Assembly: GCF_008974265.1 (NCBI RefSeq)
Contig: NZ_BKZW01000002.1
Span: forward strand, 1,240,001-1,304,000
Direction: 5' to 3'
DNA length: 64,000 nucleotides
Source: Dictyobacter vulcani
Lineage (GTDB): Bacteria; Chloroflexota; Ktedonobacteria; Ktedonobacterales; Ktedonobacteraceae
The notes under the pieces were generated by a model that made no database searches, had not been told where the DNA came from, and worked only from the letters and a program-made list of their open reading frames with translations. Both the position numbers and the translations under genes were made by a program. Of the stretch, positions 53,250 through 62,559 are shown piece after piece (position 1 is the first letter of the stretch; every line of letters begins with the position of its first letter).

Positions 53250-56200
53250 TCAGCTTCTATCTGCGCTTTCCTGGCTGGTTCCCATTCTGAGCTCCAGCTG
53301 CCAGGCGGTGACTTCTGTGAAGACGCGTTGCGCTTCTTCTTTTTCGGACTGGCTCATGGCGCCGATGCCGGTGAAGGTGATGCGCTGGTGGGCATGGTCA
53401 ATAATGGGTTTGCCAATGATCTTTGCTTCAATCGGGATGAGCTTGCGGGCCGTGTTGATGAGCGCTTTCAGGTGGACGCGTTCATGTAACTCGATGCCCC
53501 AGCCGGTCTGCGCCGTAATCTCCTGGAAGCGATCGGCGTAGTGTACGCGTGCGCCCTGTGGAAAGTGAAAGTGTAGCCATAGGCAGCCGCGTTTGGCATC
53601 GACGCCGATCTGATAGAGATCTTCGGCATCGCTGAGGAGCTGGCTGGCTATGGCCATGGCCTGTACCTGCGTGACGCGAGATGCTGGATCCATCTCTACC
53701 AGTAGCTGTTTTACTTCCTGTGGCTCTGCTGGCTCGTCTGCGGCAGAGCCATTCCCTTGAGCGGGTTCATCCGCTGTTGTGATTGGTTCCAGTTTCTGGC
53801 CATCTCTGGTGGCCGGGGCTGCCTGCAAGCTCATGCCCTGAAGTTCCAGTGTCCAGGCGGTCTCGGCGGTGAATTGCTGCCGGGCTTCATAGGCTGCGCT
53901 TACTTCGGCGGTGCCTTTACAGAGGACACCAACGGTATTGCGATCCCAGTAGATCGAAGGCTTGCCGATGACTTCCAGTCCGTCTGGCAATAAGCTATGA
54001 GCCATGGCTGCCAGCGCTTCCTGGGTTGGTGTCAGTGGATAGAGGCGGATCTGCCAGCCTGTGCTGGACTCGATCTGCTCAAAGATGGATGCATAGCGTT
54101 GTTGTGCTACTTCCGGGAACTCGAAGCGTACCCTTAAAGTGTAGTTGGTCTTCTCGATACCTACTTTGCGAAAGCCGGCCAGATCTCCAAGCAGGTCGCG
54201 GGCTATGCTGATCGCCTGTTGTTCCTGAATGGCGGTTCCTGTTGCATTTGGGGTCGCCACCGCACTTCTGGCTCTACTGACAGGTTGTGCAGGCTGACGA
54301 CTTTCGGCTATTCCCGCGACTTCCAGCGTCCAGCCGGTTTCGGCCAGCACTTGCTGTTGAGCTGTTTGCATCTCTCCCTCGCTGACCTGGCCTGAGCAGG
54401 TGAAGCGGATCATGCGCTGGTCCAGAAAGATGGAGGGATTGCCCTGTACCGTCAGTCCGGATGGTAGCTGCCGCTGGGCGAAGCTGGTCATCTCTTTGAG
54501 CGGTGTCTGTGGCGAGATGTCGATATTCACGCCAGCCTCTTCGGCGGCCGCATCAAGTTGTTCGTGGTAGCGTTCCCAGGCTCCCTCTGGATATAGAAAT
54601 GAGAGGGTGACATCTCCGGTCTCTCCATCCAGGCTGCGCCGAATCAGTTCGGGCGGTGTACCGATATAGCGCTCGATCGTGGCCAGGATCCAGTTCTGGT
54701 CGGGACGTTCGCGCTGCTCTGGCTGTTCCAGGGCCTCACGCCACGTTGGTGCCAGCCCATAATGGACCGGCCCCTGACCATCCACCAGATCGTCGTGTTG
54801 CGTAAAGATCTGTGGATGTTGTTGTAACAATTTGGCCAGTGCCAGACGCTCCTCTACCTTATGTTGTGAGACCCCGGCCAGATTACACAGTTCTGTCAGC
54901 GTATAGGCTGTATCTTCCTGACAGTTGCGGGCCAGTTCGTGGGCTGATAGTCCTTTGCGGATCCTGCGTGCATTGCGTACACAGTTGGTCAGCAACTCTT
55001 TTTCGCTCAGTTCTTCCTGATACGGTAGGGGTCCCATCACGTCGAGCAGGGCGCGTAACGGATATCTGGTGCGATCAAAGGATTCGCCTCTGGGAAAGAG
55101 GACGCGCAGGGTGTCGCGCGTGTCGATGGCTCGACATAATACAGGCTTGGCGGCGGCTGGATTAGTACGTAGCAGGATGATACGTCCCACCAGTTTGCGC
55201 AGGCGATCCTCCTGCTCATCTTCCTGCGTGCGCCGCACATAGTAGGCCTCGGAGATCTCGCCTGCCGGAGTAAAATAGGGCTCGTCATAGGGCTGCTCAT
55301 CTTCCAAGACATCCGAGAGCCACATGGCATGTTCAGGAATGGCCCGATCCCCATACCAGACATTGACCAGTTCCCTGACCGTCACCACCTGATACGACGG
55401 GACATGTTCCAGGGCCTTCCACAGTTGCTCCAGGTGAGAGGCATTAAAGATGCCGTCCTCGCCGATTCCATAGGGCAGGCTTTCAGGCTCAACCGGGGTT
55501 GGTGCCGGTGCGAGTGGCTCTACTTTCTTCTTTTTCTGCAGTACACTCAGATCGAGCGTGTCACCATTTTTGGGGAGCAGCACCTCGGTTTGTTCCAGCA
55601 AACCAAGCAAGGCGCGTCTGGCATCATCATCTCCATGGACCAGGGCCACGCGTCGCGGTTTGAGGTGAGAAGCATAGGAGGCCAGTTCGCCGCCATCCGC
55701 ATGGGCTGACAGGCTGTACTTGGCCACATTACACTGGACCATGATCTGCTGATTTTCGAGTTGCAGCGTATCTTTCTTATGCTCGGCCAGGTCCAGCAGC
55801 TTTTTGCCCGGCGATTCTTCATCCTGGTAACCGGTAATCAGAATCGAAGCGTTGGGATTACCAGCCAGCCTGGCAGCATACCAGGCGCTGGGGCCTCCGG
55901 TCAACATACCCGAACTGGCGATAATACAGGCCGGAGGACCATCCAGAATTGTTTGTCGCTCGCGGGCATCGCGTACAAAGTTGACGTTATCGCCCTGGAA
56001 GGGTAAGAAGCCCTTACGGATCTGCCGACTGAGCCGTGGTGTCAGGGCCTCGGGCATCAATTGATAGGCCGTGCAGACGCGCCGTACCAATCCATCGACA
56101 TGAATGGGGAAGACCGGCACCACGCCCTGTTCCTGCATTGCCTGGAGCAATAGCAGGATTTCCTGGCCGCGTCCCAGACCAAAGCAAGGTAGCAGCACAT

Positions 56201-56885
56201 GTCCGGTTTTCAGTCCTTCGGCCACTGCCTGGGCCATACGTTGTTCTTCCGCCTGACGATTGGGATGGAGGCGGGCACCATAGGTCGATTCAAGGATCAG
56301 CAGGTCGGGCCGCTCAAGCGCTGGTGGTACTGCGCCCAGGATCGTTCTCTGGGGTGTCATACTGATATCGCCTGAGACCACGATGCTCTCCTGCTTGCTG
56401 ACAAAGCCCAGACTCATCGCACCCGCAATATGGCCTGCCCGACTGGTATGGATCGTAACCCCTGGTAATTGTGCCACGGTACAACTCTCACCAACCGGGA
56501 TCGGCCGCACCCTGCTTAGCATACTGCCGACCAGCGCCGCAGGATAGAGTGGGATCTCCATCTCCTCGACCGCGCGCTTATTCATAATCTTCAAGGCATC
56601 GGCCAGCATGATCTCCATCAATAAGTGCGTGGCCCGTGAGGTATAGATAGGAGCGCTGGGAAACGCGCGATGTAGCAGTGGTAGTGCACCGATATGGTCA
56701 GCGTGGGCGTGCGTTACAAAGATCGCCTGTACATCTTTGTCCTCTAAGAGTGCCAGATCAGGTAATGGATCGGCCGAGCGATCCACGCGCACCCCTGCAT
56801 CAACGACAATCCACCGCTCCGCGATCTGGATCGCCACACAACTTGCGCCGACACCGGCTGCACCACCTGCGAAAATTACCTGCAT
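53250..56885 (-). CDS. MBL-fold beta-CASP RNase-like protein with long C-terminal extension
   Basis: The 1211-residue protein has a metallo-beta-lactamase domain (FVTHAHADHIGALPLLHRAF, HTSRAGHIAGAMSLGF, VSGDISMTP) and a beta-CASP insertion (IIASSGMLTGGPSAWYA and LSAHADGGELA) covering about residues 1-460, as in CPSF73-like and RNase J-like nucleases. A middle region of unknown fold follows. The C-terminal 430 residues hold three copies of a roughly 130-residue unit (TLSFLYPEGAWERYHEQLDA, LRVRFEFPEVAQQRYASIFE, LWLHFHFPQGARVHYADRFQ, each followed by ELHE/LYP and TGWTLEV-type strands), perhaps KH-like. It acts in RNA processing or DNA repair; which one is not evident. Confidence 0.85.
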   Translation of the reverse strand: MQVIFAGGAAGVGASCVAIQIAERWIVVDAGVRVDRSADPLPDLALLEDKDVQAIFVTHAHADHIGALPLLHRAFPSAPIYTSRATHLLMEIMLADALKIMNKRAVEEMEIPLYPAALVGSMLSRVRPIPVGESCTVAQLPGVTIHTSRAGHIAGAMSLGFVSKQESIVVSGDISMTPQRTILGAVPPALERPDLLILESTYGARLHPNRQAEEQRMAQAVAEGLKTGHVLLPCFGLGRGQEILLLLQAMQEQGVVPVFPIHVDGLVRRVCTAYQLMPEALTPRLSRQIRKGFLPFQGDNVNFVRDARERQTILDGPPACIIASSGMLTGGPSAWYAARLAGNPNASILITGYQDEESPGKKLLDLAEHKKDTLQLENQQIMVQCNVAKYSLSAHADGGELASYASHLKPRRVALVHGDDDARRALLGLLEQTEVLLPKNGDTLDLSVLQKKKKVEPLAPAPTPVEPESLPYGIGEDGIFNASHLEQLWKALEHVPSYQVVTVRELVNVWYGDRAIPEHAMWLSDVLEDEQPYDEPYFTPAGEISEAYYVRRTQEDEQEDRLRKLVGRIILLRTNPAAAKPVLCRAIDTRDTLRVLFPRGESFDRTRYPLRALLDVMGPLPYQEELSEKELLTNCVRNARRIRKGLSAHELARNCQEDTAYTLTELCNLAGVSQHKVEERLALAKLLQQHPQIFTQHDDLVDGQGPVHYGLAPTWREALEQPEQRERPDQNWILATIERYIGTPPELIRRSLDGETGDVTLSFLYPEGAWERYHEQLDAAAEEAGVNIDISPQTPLKEMTSFAQRQLPSGLTVQGNPSIFLDQRMIRFTCSGQVSEGEMQTAQQQVLAETGWTLEVAGIAESRQPAQPVSRARSAVATPNATGTAIQEQQAISIARDLLGDLAGFRKVGIEKTNYTLRVRFEFPEVAQQRYASIFEQIESSTGWQIRLYPLTPTQEALAAMAHSLLPDGLEVIGKPSIYWDRNTVGVLCKGTAEVSAAYEARQQFTAETAWTLELQGMSLQAAPATRDGQKLEPITTADEPAQGNGSAADEPAEPQEVKQLLVEMDPASRVTQVQAMAIASQLLSDAEDLYQIGVDAKRGCLWLHFHFPQGARVHYADRFQEITAQTGWGIELHERVHLKALINTARKLIPIEAKIIGKPIIDHAHQRITFTGIGAMSQSEKEEAQRVFTEVTAWQLELRMGTSQESADRS

Positions 56886-57077
56886 ATTCCCCCTCGCCCT
56901 TTGCTAAAGCTGATTGCTCATAAATTACTGCATTTACTACCTATGTGTACGCATTCTATTGCCTGTGCCCAGGCTTGTCAACGTTATTCATTGTTATCCT
57001 ATAGTCTTTAATTGTATGGCGTACTTTGGGAGCGGCATATACTAAAAAAAATCGTGGTGACGTAGGCATATCATGAA

Positions 57078-57130
57078 GGTCACCAATCGACCTCAAGGGT
57101 CACCAATCGACCTCAAGGGTCGAACCTACA
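57078..57130. repeat. Two 20-bp tandem repeats and GTAGGTTCGA-type palindrome
   Basis: GGTCACCAATCGACCTCAAG occurs twice in tandem (57078-57117), followed by GGTCGAACCTAC, the inverse of the GTAGGTTCGACC core found at 31.1 kb. These lie between the divergent beta-CASP and GH42 genes, where promoters of both must reside. The rest of 56886-57188 holds nothing recognised. Confidence 0.6.
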
Positions 57131-57188
57131 TGATCGTTTGAGGTGATGGTGCATTTGATTGCCAATAACATTAAATGGGGGAATGTCT

Positions 57189-59267
57189 ATGCAACAGCAA
57201 GCACATGAGCAAGGATCTCGTAGGTTCGAGGCTTGCCCTCGATTGCCTCGCTCGACAGTTTTTTATGGTGGGGATTATAATCCGGAGCAATGGTTGTCAG
57301 AGGAAGATGGCAATGCTATCTGGCAGGAGGATCTGCGCTTGATGCGCAAGGCGGGCGTGAATTGTGTCTCGCTGGGTGTGTTTAGCTGGGCGGCTCTGCA
57401 ACCGGCTGAAGATGTCTTTACGTTTGAGTGGCTGGATCAGATCTTTGACCTGCTGGCCGAGCAGCAGATCTTTGTCTGTCTGGGAACAGGCACGGCCGCG
57501 CAGCCCGCCTGGCTGTCGGCTGCATATCCCGAGATTCTTCCTGTGAATGAGATGGGACAGCGCCAGCAGCATGGGGTCAGGCTTAACTATTGTCCGACCA
57601 GTGAGCAATTTCGTCTTCATGCTAACAGACTCGTACGCCTGCTTGCTGAGCGCTATCGTGAGCATCCTGCTCTATTGCTCTGGCATATCAGCAATGAATA
57701 TGGTCCCGCCTGCTATTGTGAGCACTGTGCGCTGCGCTTCCAGGGCTGGTTACAGCAACGCTATGGAACGTTAGCGCAACTCAACCAGCACTGGATCACC
57801 TCGGTCTGGAGTCACACCTATACCAGTTGGGAGCAGATCCAGCCGCCCGTCAGTATCGGTGAGCGTAGCATGCAGGCCCTACAACTTGATTACCAGCGCT
57901 TCATCTCAGCGATGAATCTGGAAAGTTATGTAAGTGAGGCTGCGATTCTGCGTGAAGTCACTCCACATATTCCAGTCATGACCAACTTTCATGGTTTAAC
58001 CCGTACTATCGATTATTTTAGCTGGGCACCACACCAGGATATCATTACCTGGGATTCTTATCCGCGCCATAATTCTACTCCTGATATGGTGGCGTTTTAC
58101 TATGACTTTGTGCGTTGCTTGAAAAATAATCAATGGCTATTATTAGAGCAGACGCCAAACCAGGTACAGTGGCATGCGGAGAATCCGTTGAAACGGCCAG
58201 GTGTAATGCGTTTACAAAGCCTCCAGGCTCTGGCACACGGCTCAAACTCGGTGATGTTTTTCCAGTGGCGCCAGGCGCGCAGCGGTCGCGAGATGTATCA
58301 TGGTGCCATGGTCAGCCACGCCGGAACCGAGCAGACGCGTACCTTTCAAGAAGTAGCCAGCCTGGGTGCTGAAATACAACGCTTAGGCGCATCGTTCCTG
58401 GAGACACGGCTCCCTGCCGCTCGTGTCGCTTTGTTGATGAGCTGGCCAAACTGGTGGGCGGTCGAAAATAAGCATACACCCAGCCGCCGTTTCCACTATC
58501 TGGAAGAATTGCAGCGCTACTACAGAGCCCTCTGGCAACGCAACATTCCCGTCGACATCGTCTCGCCCGACCATGCTCTGTCCCAATATCAACTGGTCAT
58601 CGCGCCATTGTTTAATATGATCAGTCGCGAACAGGGCGACGCCATCCAGAGCTATGTGGAGCAAGGCGGAACCTTTCTCACCACCTATTTCAGCGGCATG
58701 ATTGATCAGTTTCACCGTGCCTGGCTGGGCGGCTTTCCAGGACCTCTACGGCGTACATTGGGCATCTGGGTCGAAGAATTTGATCCGCTACCCGAAGGTC
58801 GCACCAATACCGTGGTGGGCCAGCACGCGGACGAAGATTGGAGCGAGACGTATACTTGCGAACACTGGTGCGATGTCGTCCATCTGGAAGGTGCCCGCGC
58901 ACTCAGCGTCTTCGGACAGGACTTCTACGCTGGCCAGCCCGCGATTACCGAACATCAATCCGGTAAAGGTACAGCCTTATATATCGCCACCAGACCTGAT
59001 GCCGCCTGCCTGGACGCCTTGATCGCCAGACTGCAAAGCCAGCTGAGCCTGACCGTTCCACTGCTTGTTCCCAGGGGAATAGAAGTCACGCGCCGTGAAG
59101 GTGAGCAGCTCTACTATTTCTTACTCAATCATCTAGAAATAGAGCAATGCATCAGCCTGCCCCGCCCGATGCGTGACATCATCACTGACCAGATCCATCA
59201 ACAAGAAATGCAACTACCACCACGCGGCGTCGCCATTCTTATCCCGATGGGAACGCCATTGAATTGA
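57189..59267 (+). CDS. GH42 beta-galactosidase
   Basis: The 692-residue protein starts at MQQQAHEQGSRRFEACPRLP (GGGGGA seven bases before). Its first 25 residues are encoded in part by a GTAGGTTCGA-type repeat. The enzyme core begins STVFYGGDYNPEQWLSE. GH42 marks are the acid/base Glu in LLWHISNEYGPACYCEHC, the zinc-cluster-like CEHC, and the nucleophile Glu in WLLLEQTPNQVQW, then GSNSVMFFQWRQARSG. Domain B (trimerisation, about 400-610) and a short C-terminal domain follow. It cleaves terminal beta-galactosides, probably in the cytoplasm as no signal peptide is seen. Confidence 0.93.
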   Translation: MQQQAHEQGSRRFEACPRLPRSTVFYGGDYNPEQWLSEEDGNAIWQEDLRLMRKAGVNCVSLGVFSWAALQPAEDVFTFEWLDQIFDLLAEQQIFVCLGTGTAAQPAWLSAAYPEILPVNEMGQRQQHGVRLNYCPTSEQFRLHANRLVRLLAERYREHPALLLWHISNEYGPACYCEHCALRFQGWLQQRYGTLAQLNQHWITSVWSHTYTSWEQIQPPVSIGERSMQALQLDYQRFISAMNLESYVSEAAILREVTPHIPVMTNFHGLTRTIDYFSWAPHQDIITWDSYPRHNSTPDMVAFYYDFVRCLKNNQWLLLEQTPNQVQWHAENPLKRPGVMRLQSLQALAHGSNSVMFFQWRQARSGREMYHGAMVSHAGTEQTRTFQEVASLGAEIQRLGASFLETRLPAARVALLMSWPNWWAVENKHTPSRRFHYLEELQRYYRALWQRNIPVDIVSPDHALSQYQLVIAPLFNMISREQGDAIQSYVEQGGTFLTTYFSGMIDQFHRAWLGGFPGPLRRTLGIWVEEFDPLPEGRTNTVVGQHADEDWSETYTCEHWCDVVHLEGARALSVFGQDFYAGQPAITEHQSGKGTALYIATRPDAACLDALIARLQSQLSLTVPLLVPRGIEVTRREGEQLYYFLLNHLEIEQCISLPRPMRDIITDQIHQQEMQLPPRGVAILIPMGTPLN

Positions 59268-59337
59268 TGCAAATTGTACATGATTCCCCTCATGCCCGGG
59301 CCGATGCGCGCTGGCAATAAACGCTGCCGGTACGGGT

Positions 59338-60246
59338 TTAACGTAAGCGATCTGTTTTGATGTCGGGGTCGATGATCTTTAGGACTTCGACGGAGAAGAA
59401 GCCGGGATCGAGCTGGTTCAGGGTTTTGATGATGGCGTCGATCAGCTCTTGCGCTCCTGCCAGTTTGTAGCCGGCCAGTGTGAGCTGGAAATACAGGCTG
59501 TGCAGGAACATTTTAGTATTGTGGTAGGCATAGATGTCGGGGGCCTGCGCAAAGCGTACGGTATTCTCCCAGTGGAGCTGTTCTTCTATCTGGGCCATTG
59601 GCCGGCACCACCAGGACCAGAAGCTGGGATGGATCAGGTTGCGGGTCAGGGCCGCGATTACGACCAGCGCCATGCGCTCTTCTTCAAGGGTGAGATAGGC
59701 ATAGCTGGTCGGAACGGTGACCTTTTCGGCCAGGGCCGTCAGGATACGTTTAAGCTCGGCACCTCCGATATGGCGATTGCGTGCCAGTACCGCCAGGAGA
59801 TCGCCTGCATGGGCCAGCGCATGCACCCAGCCTTTCCCGACCTCATAGCCGCGCAGGTCTTGTTCACGCATAAAATAACTGATGCCTTGTTCTAAAATAG
59901 CGTGTACTTCATCACCCTTGAGAAAATGTTGCGCATTATCATATTTCAAGATATCCGATAACGTCAGGGCAGAGAAAGAGCGCAGCAGGACCGTGTTGTC
60001 GCCTTCAGTCTCCAGGCCCTGCGTCATATTCGCGAGTAGCTGCGTGATCATCTCGCGCAGCAACTGCTCGGAGCAGAGTCCATGCAGGATCCAGTGTTCA
60101 AGGGTGGTGTAAATGTAATAATCGCGTAGCTCAGGATCTTCCGCGCCCAGTTGGTGCAAAAGCTCGGGTATGAGCTCCTCAATAGTGTATTGTGCAGGCA
60201 GTTGAAAGTTATTAGTCGCAATCGAGCGCCAGAAAGCAGTATCCAT
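59338..60246 (-). CDS. DUF2785-like protein
   Basis: The 302-residue all-helical protein starts MDTAFWRSIATNNFQLPAQY. It contains GKGWVHALAHAGDLLAVLAR, typical of the DUF2785 family, and a C-terminal LYFQLTLAGYKLAGAQ helix. Its function is unknown. It stands alone, convergent to the GH42 gene and separated from it by a REP-like fragment. Confidence 0.7.
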   Translation of the reverse strand: MDTAFWRSIATNNFQLPAQYTIEELIPELLHQLGAEDPELRDYYIYTTLEHWILHGLCSEQLLREMITQLLANMTQGLETEGDNTVLLRSFSALTLSDILKYDNAQHFLKGDEVHAILEQGISYFMREQDLRGYEVGKGWVHALAHAGDLLAVLARNRHIGGAELKRILTALAEKVTVPTSYAYLTLEEERMALVVIAALTRNLIHPSFWSWWCRPMAQIEEQLHWENTVRFAQAPDIYAYHNTKMFLHSLYFQLTLAGYKLAGAQELIDAIIKTLNQLDPGFFSVEVLKIIDPDIKTDRLR

Positions 60247-60480
60247 AGCCGTCCCTTTTTTGTCTTATGATAGCGAATTGACATTTGAAGAGCAAGAGCA
60301 AGCTCGGACTTCTTTTTTTATGGGTTGCGCTTGACAGGGCATGCGCGTATAAGGGAAGATAGGAAAAGATCATCATAGTGGAGCGCCGGGAAGACTGGTC
60401 GGCAACCAGTCTTTCTCTTTGCCTTTTTTAAGATAGACGCGGGTACACTGATAGTAAAAGAAGGTTTGCAAAGGAAAATA

Positions 60481-61796
60481 ATGCTCACACTGCCTATCCT
60501 GATTCGCGATCTGGTCCTTTTTCTCTCTATCGCCCTGGTAACGAATCTGGTCACACGTAAACTGGCGATACCATATACGCTGGGTCTGGTCATCGTAGGC
60601 CTGGTGATTGGCCTGCTTGGCTTGACTCCCGAGGCGCGCTGACCTGATCTGGTCATGTATGTGTTTCTACCGGCTTTATTGTTTGAAGGAGCCTGGAACG
60701 TCAAGCTGGACCTGTTACGTAAAAACTGGCGCGTGATTTTCTTCCTGGCCGGACCTGGACTCCTGTTCTCCCTGGTCATTATCGCTGCGTTACTCCATCT
60801 GGTGGACGGACTTGATTGGATGACGGCTTTTCTGCTGGCGGCAATTCTATCGCCAACGGATCCTGTGGCTGTGCTAGGACTCTTCCGCCAGTTGCATGTC
60901 AATGAGCGGCTGGCCAATATCATTGAAGGTGAAAGTCTCTTTAATGATGGCGTGGCCGGCTCACTCTATCAAGTGTTTTTGATGCTGGTCTTGCTTGGCC
61001 TGCACAATACTCCCCTGACTGGCTGGCCGGCTATTGGCACAGGCATCTTGCAATTGTTGATCGAGGCCGGTGGTGGAATTGTCTTTGGAATCCTTAGTGG
61101 AGCATTGATCAGTCAGGGCTTAAAGCGGATCGATGATCCCAGATCGAGACGACGGTTACCCTCGCTGCGGCCTATGGTGTGTTCTGGATTGCTGATACCA
61201 TTCATCTATCCGCGATCATCACGGTTATTGTGCTGGGCCTGGTGCTGGGTAATTATGGGCGCAATACCGCTATGTCCGAAGCTACAAGCGGAGACGTGGA
61301 TACCGTCTGGAATATCGTCGCCTTTCTTGGCAACGCCCTGATTTTTCTGCTGGTAGGAGTGCAATTCCGCTCCTTTGCCCATACCTTCTTCAGTGATACC
61401 GGCTTTAGAACCTGGCTGGTCGCGTTATTGGCCGTAGGCATCGTCTTGCTGGCCCGCTTCTGTCTGACCTTTCTGCTCGCGTTACACTCATGGATTAAGT
61501 GGCCCAACTCACTATTTGAAAAAGGACGCTATGTTCCTCGCTCATGGCGGCTGATCATCTTCTGGAGTGGCCTGCGTGGCGCATTATCGCTGGCCCTGGC
61601 CCTGGCGATTCCTCTGGAAGTACCTGCCCGGAATATGATCCTGGTATCAACCTATGCCGTCGTCTTCTTTACCCTTCTGGTACAAGGCTTAAGTATTCGC
61701 TGGGTTCTGCACAAAGCCCTACCCACTGCTCATCCCCAGCCAGCAGAACTCCCAGATCACAACGAGCAACCCGAAGAAAAAGTTTTCTCTGCATAA
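60481..61796 (+). pseudogene. NhaP-type Na+/H+ antiporter, nonsense codon and frameshift
   Basis: About 438 residues and 12 helices when bridged. ATG at 60481 reads MLTLPILIRDLVLFLSIALV, then meets an in-frame TGA at 60640 directly before PDLVMYVFLPALLFEGAWN. The core has ILSPTDPVAVLGLFRQLHV and the ion-site ESLFNDGVAGSLYQVF. A base is missing near 61140-61145, after which AAYGVFWIADTIHLSAIITV, GNALIFLLVGVQF and SGLRGALSLALALAIPLEVP continue to 61796. CPA1-type antiporters exchange Na+ for H+ across the inner membrane. Confidence 0.85.
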
Positions 61797-61971
61797 GATC
61801 CCTGGTGGTTGATTGCCTCGCTCCTTATCGATCTTGCCCCAGGGAGATCATGTAGAAGGTGTTAACCAAATAAAGCCGGGGGCGCGGGGGCAGGCATGCT
61901 GGGAGCATGACAGTCCCCCGCTACTCTCTCCTCCCCTCTCCCGCAGCAGGCGGGAAGAGTTTTTTTATACC

Positions 61972-62307
61972 TCATTTTAAACCAGGTTTTAAAGCGTTTT
62001 TTTTCATGGCGCTATGTTCATGACAGGGAGGGAGTTTGCCCTGGCAATGCAGCCAGAAAGCCGGCGTCTCCCTGGAATACTCTATCAGATAAATGGTCGT
62101 TTCGCAGCTATCCACAGTCATATGAGCCATTTTTTGCAAGAAATGAGGCGCCTTCGCACGCAGCATCTCGATAAGCTCCTCCGCCTTCCATCCGGTTGCA
62201 TCACGGTTGATACTGCCGATAATCTGTCCATTGATGTCAATAGTATGCTCGGGATATCTACTATTTAAGCTTTCCAGACACACAATGAGTATATCTTCGA
62301 GATACAT
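61972..62307 (-). CDS. 111-residue protein of unknown function
   Basis: CAGGAGG precedes the ATG of MYLEDILIVCLESLNSRYPE. The sequence is soluble (TIDINGQIIGSINRDATGWK, then MTVDSCETTIYLIEYSR) with a weak alpha/beta pattern and a basic end (KKNALKPGLK). No family recognised. Confidence 0.5.
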   Translation of the reverse strand: MYLEDILIVCLESLNSRYPEHTIDINGQIIGSINRDATGWKAEELIEMLRAKAPHFLQKMAHMTVDSCETTIYLIEYSRETPAFWLHCQGKLPPCHEHSAMKKNALKPGLK

Positions 62308-62559
62308 AAGGAAGCCTCCTGTGCAAGACTATAAAATGATCAGCTCAATCGATGCAGACCACCATAGCACTACACGCTTGATCGCCATTGATTGTGGACA
62401 CCTGAAAGAGAAGTAGTCCTTTTTCTAGTGCTGATTGGGGAGCTTGAATAGCATCTCTCCTTTCCCTTCCTTAAAGAATATGATAGACTGTTGAAGATTT
62501 CTAAAATATATTATCCATCAATGGTTTATCATTAAATGATAAAGGACGTAGGGATCCGA

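Noticed and set aside
53168-53541. C-terminal extension of SecY
   Set aside because: Frame runs antisense through the beta-CASP gene. SecY normally ends after the GF motif, and one extra T explains the read-through.
60640-60642. Selenocysteine at the in-frame TGA of the antiporter
   Set aside because: NhaP proteins are not known as selenoproteins, no SECIS-like hairpin was seen, and a further frameshift exists in the same gene.
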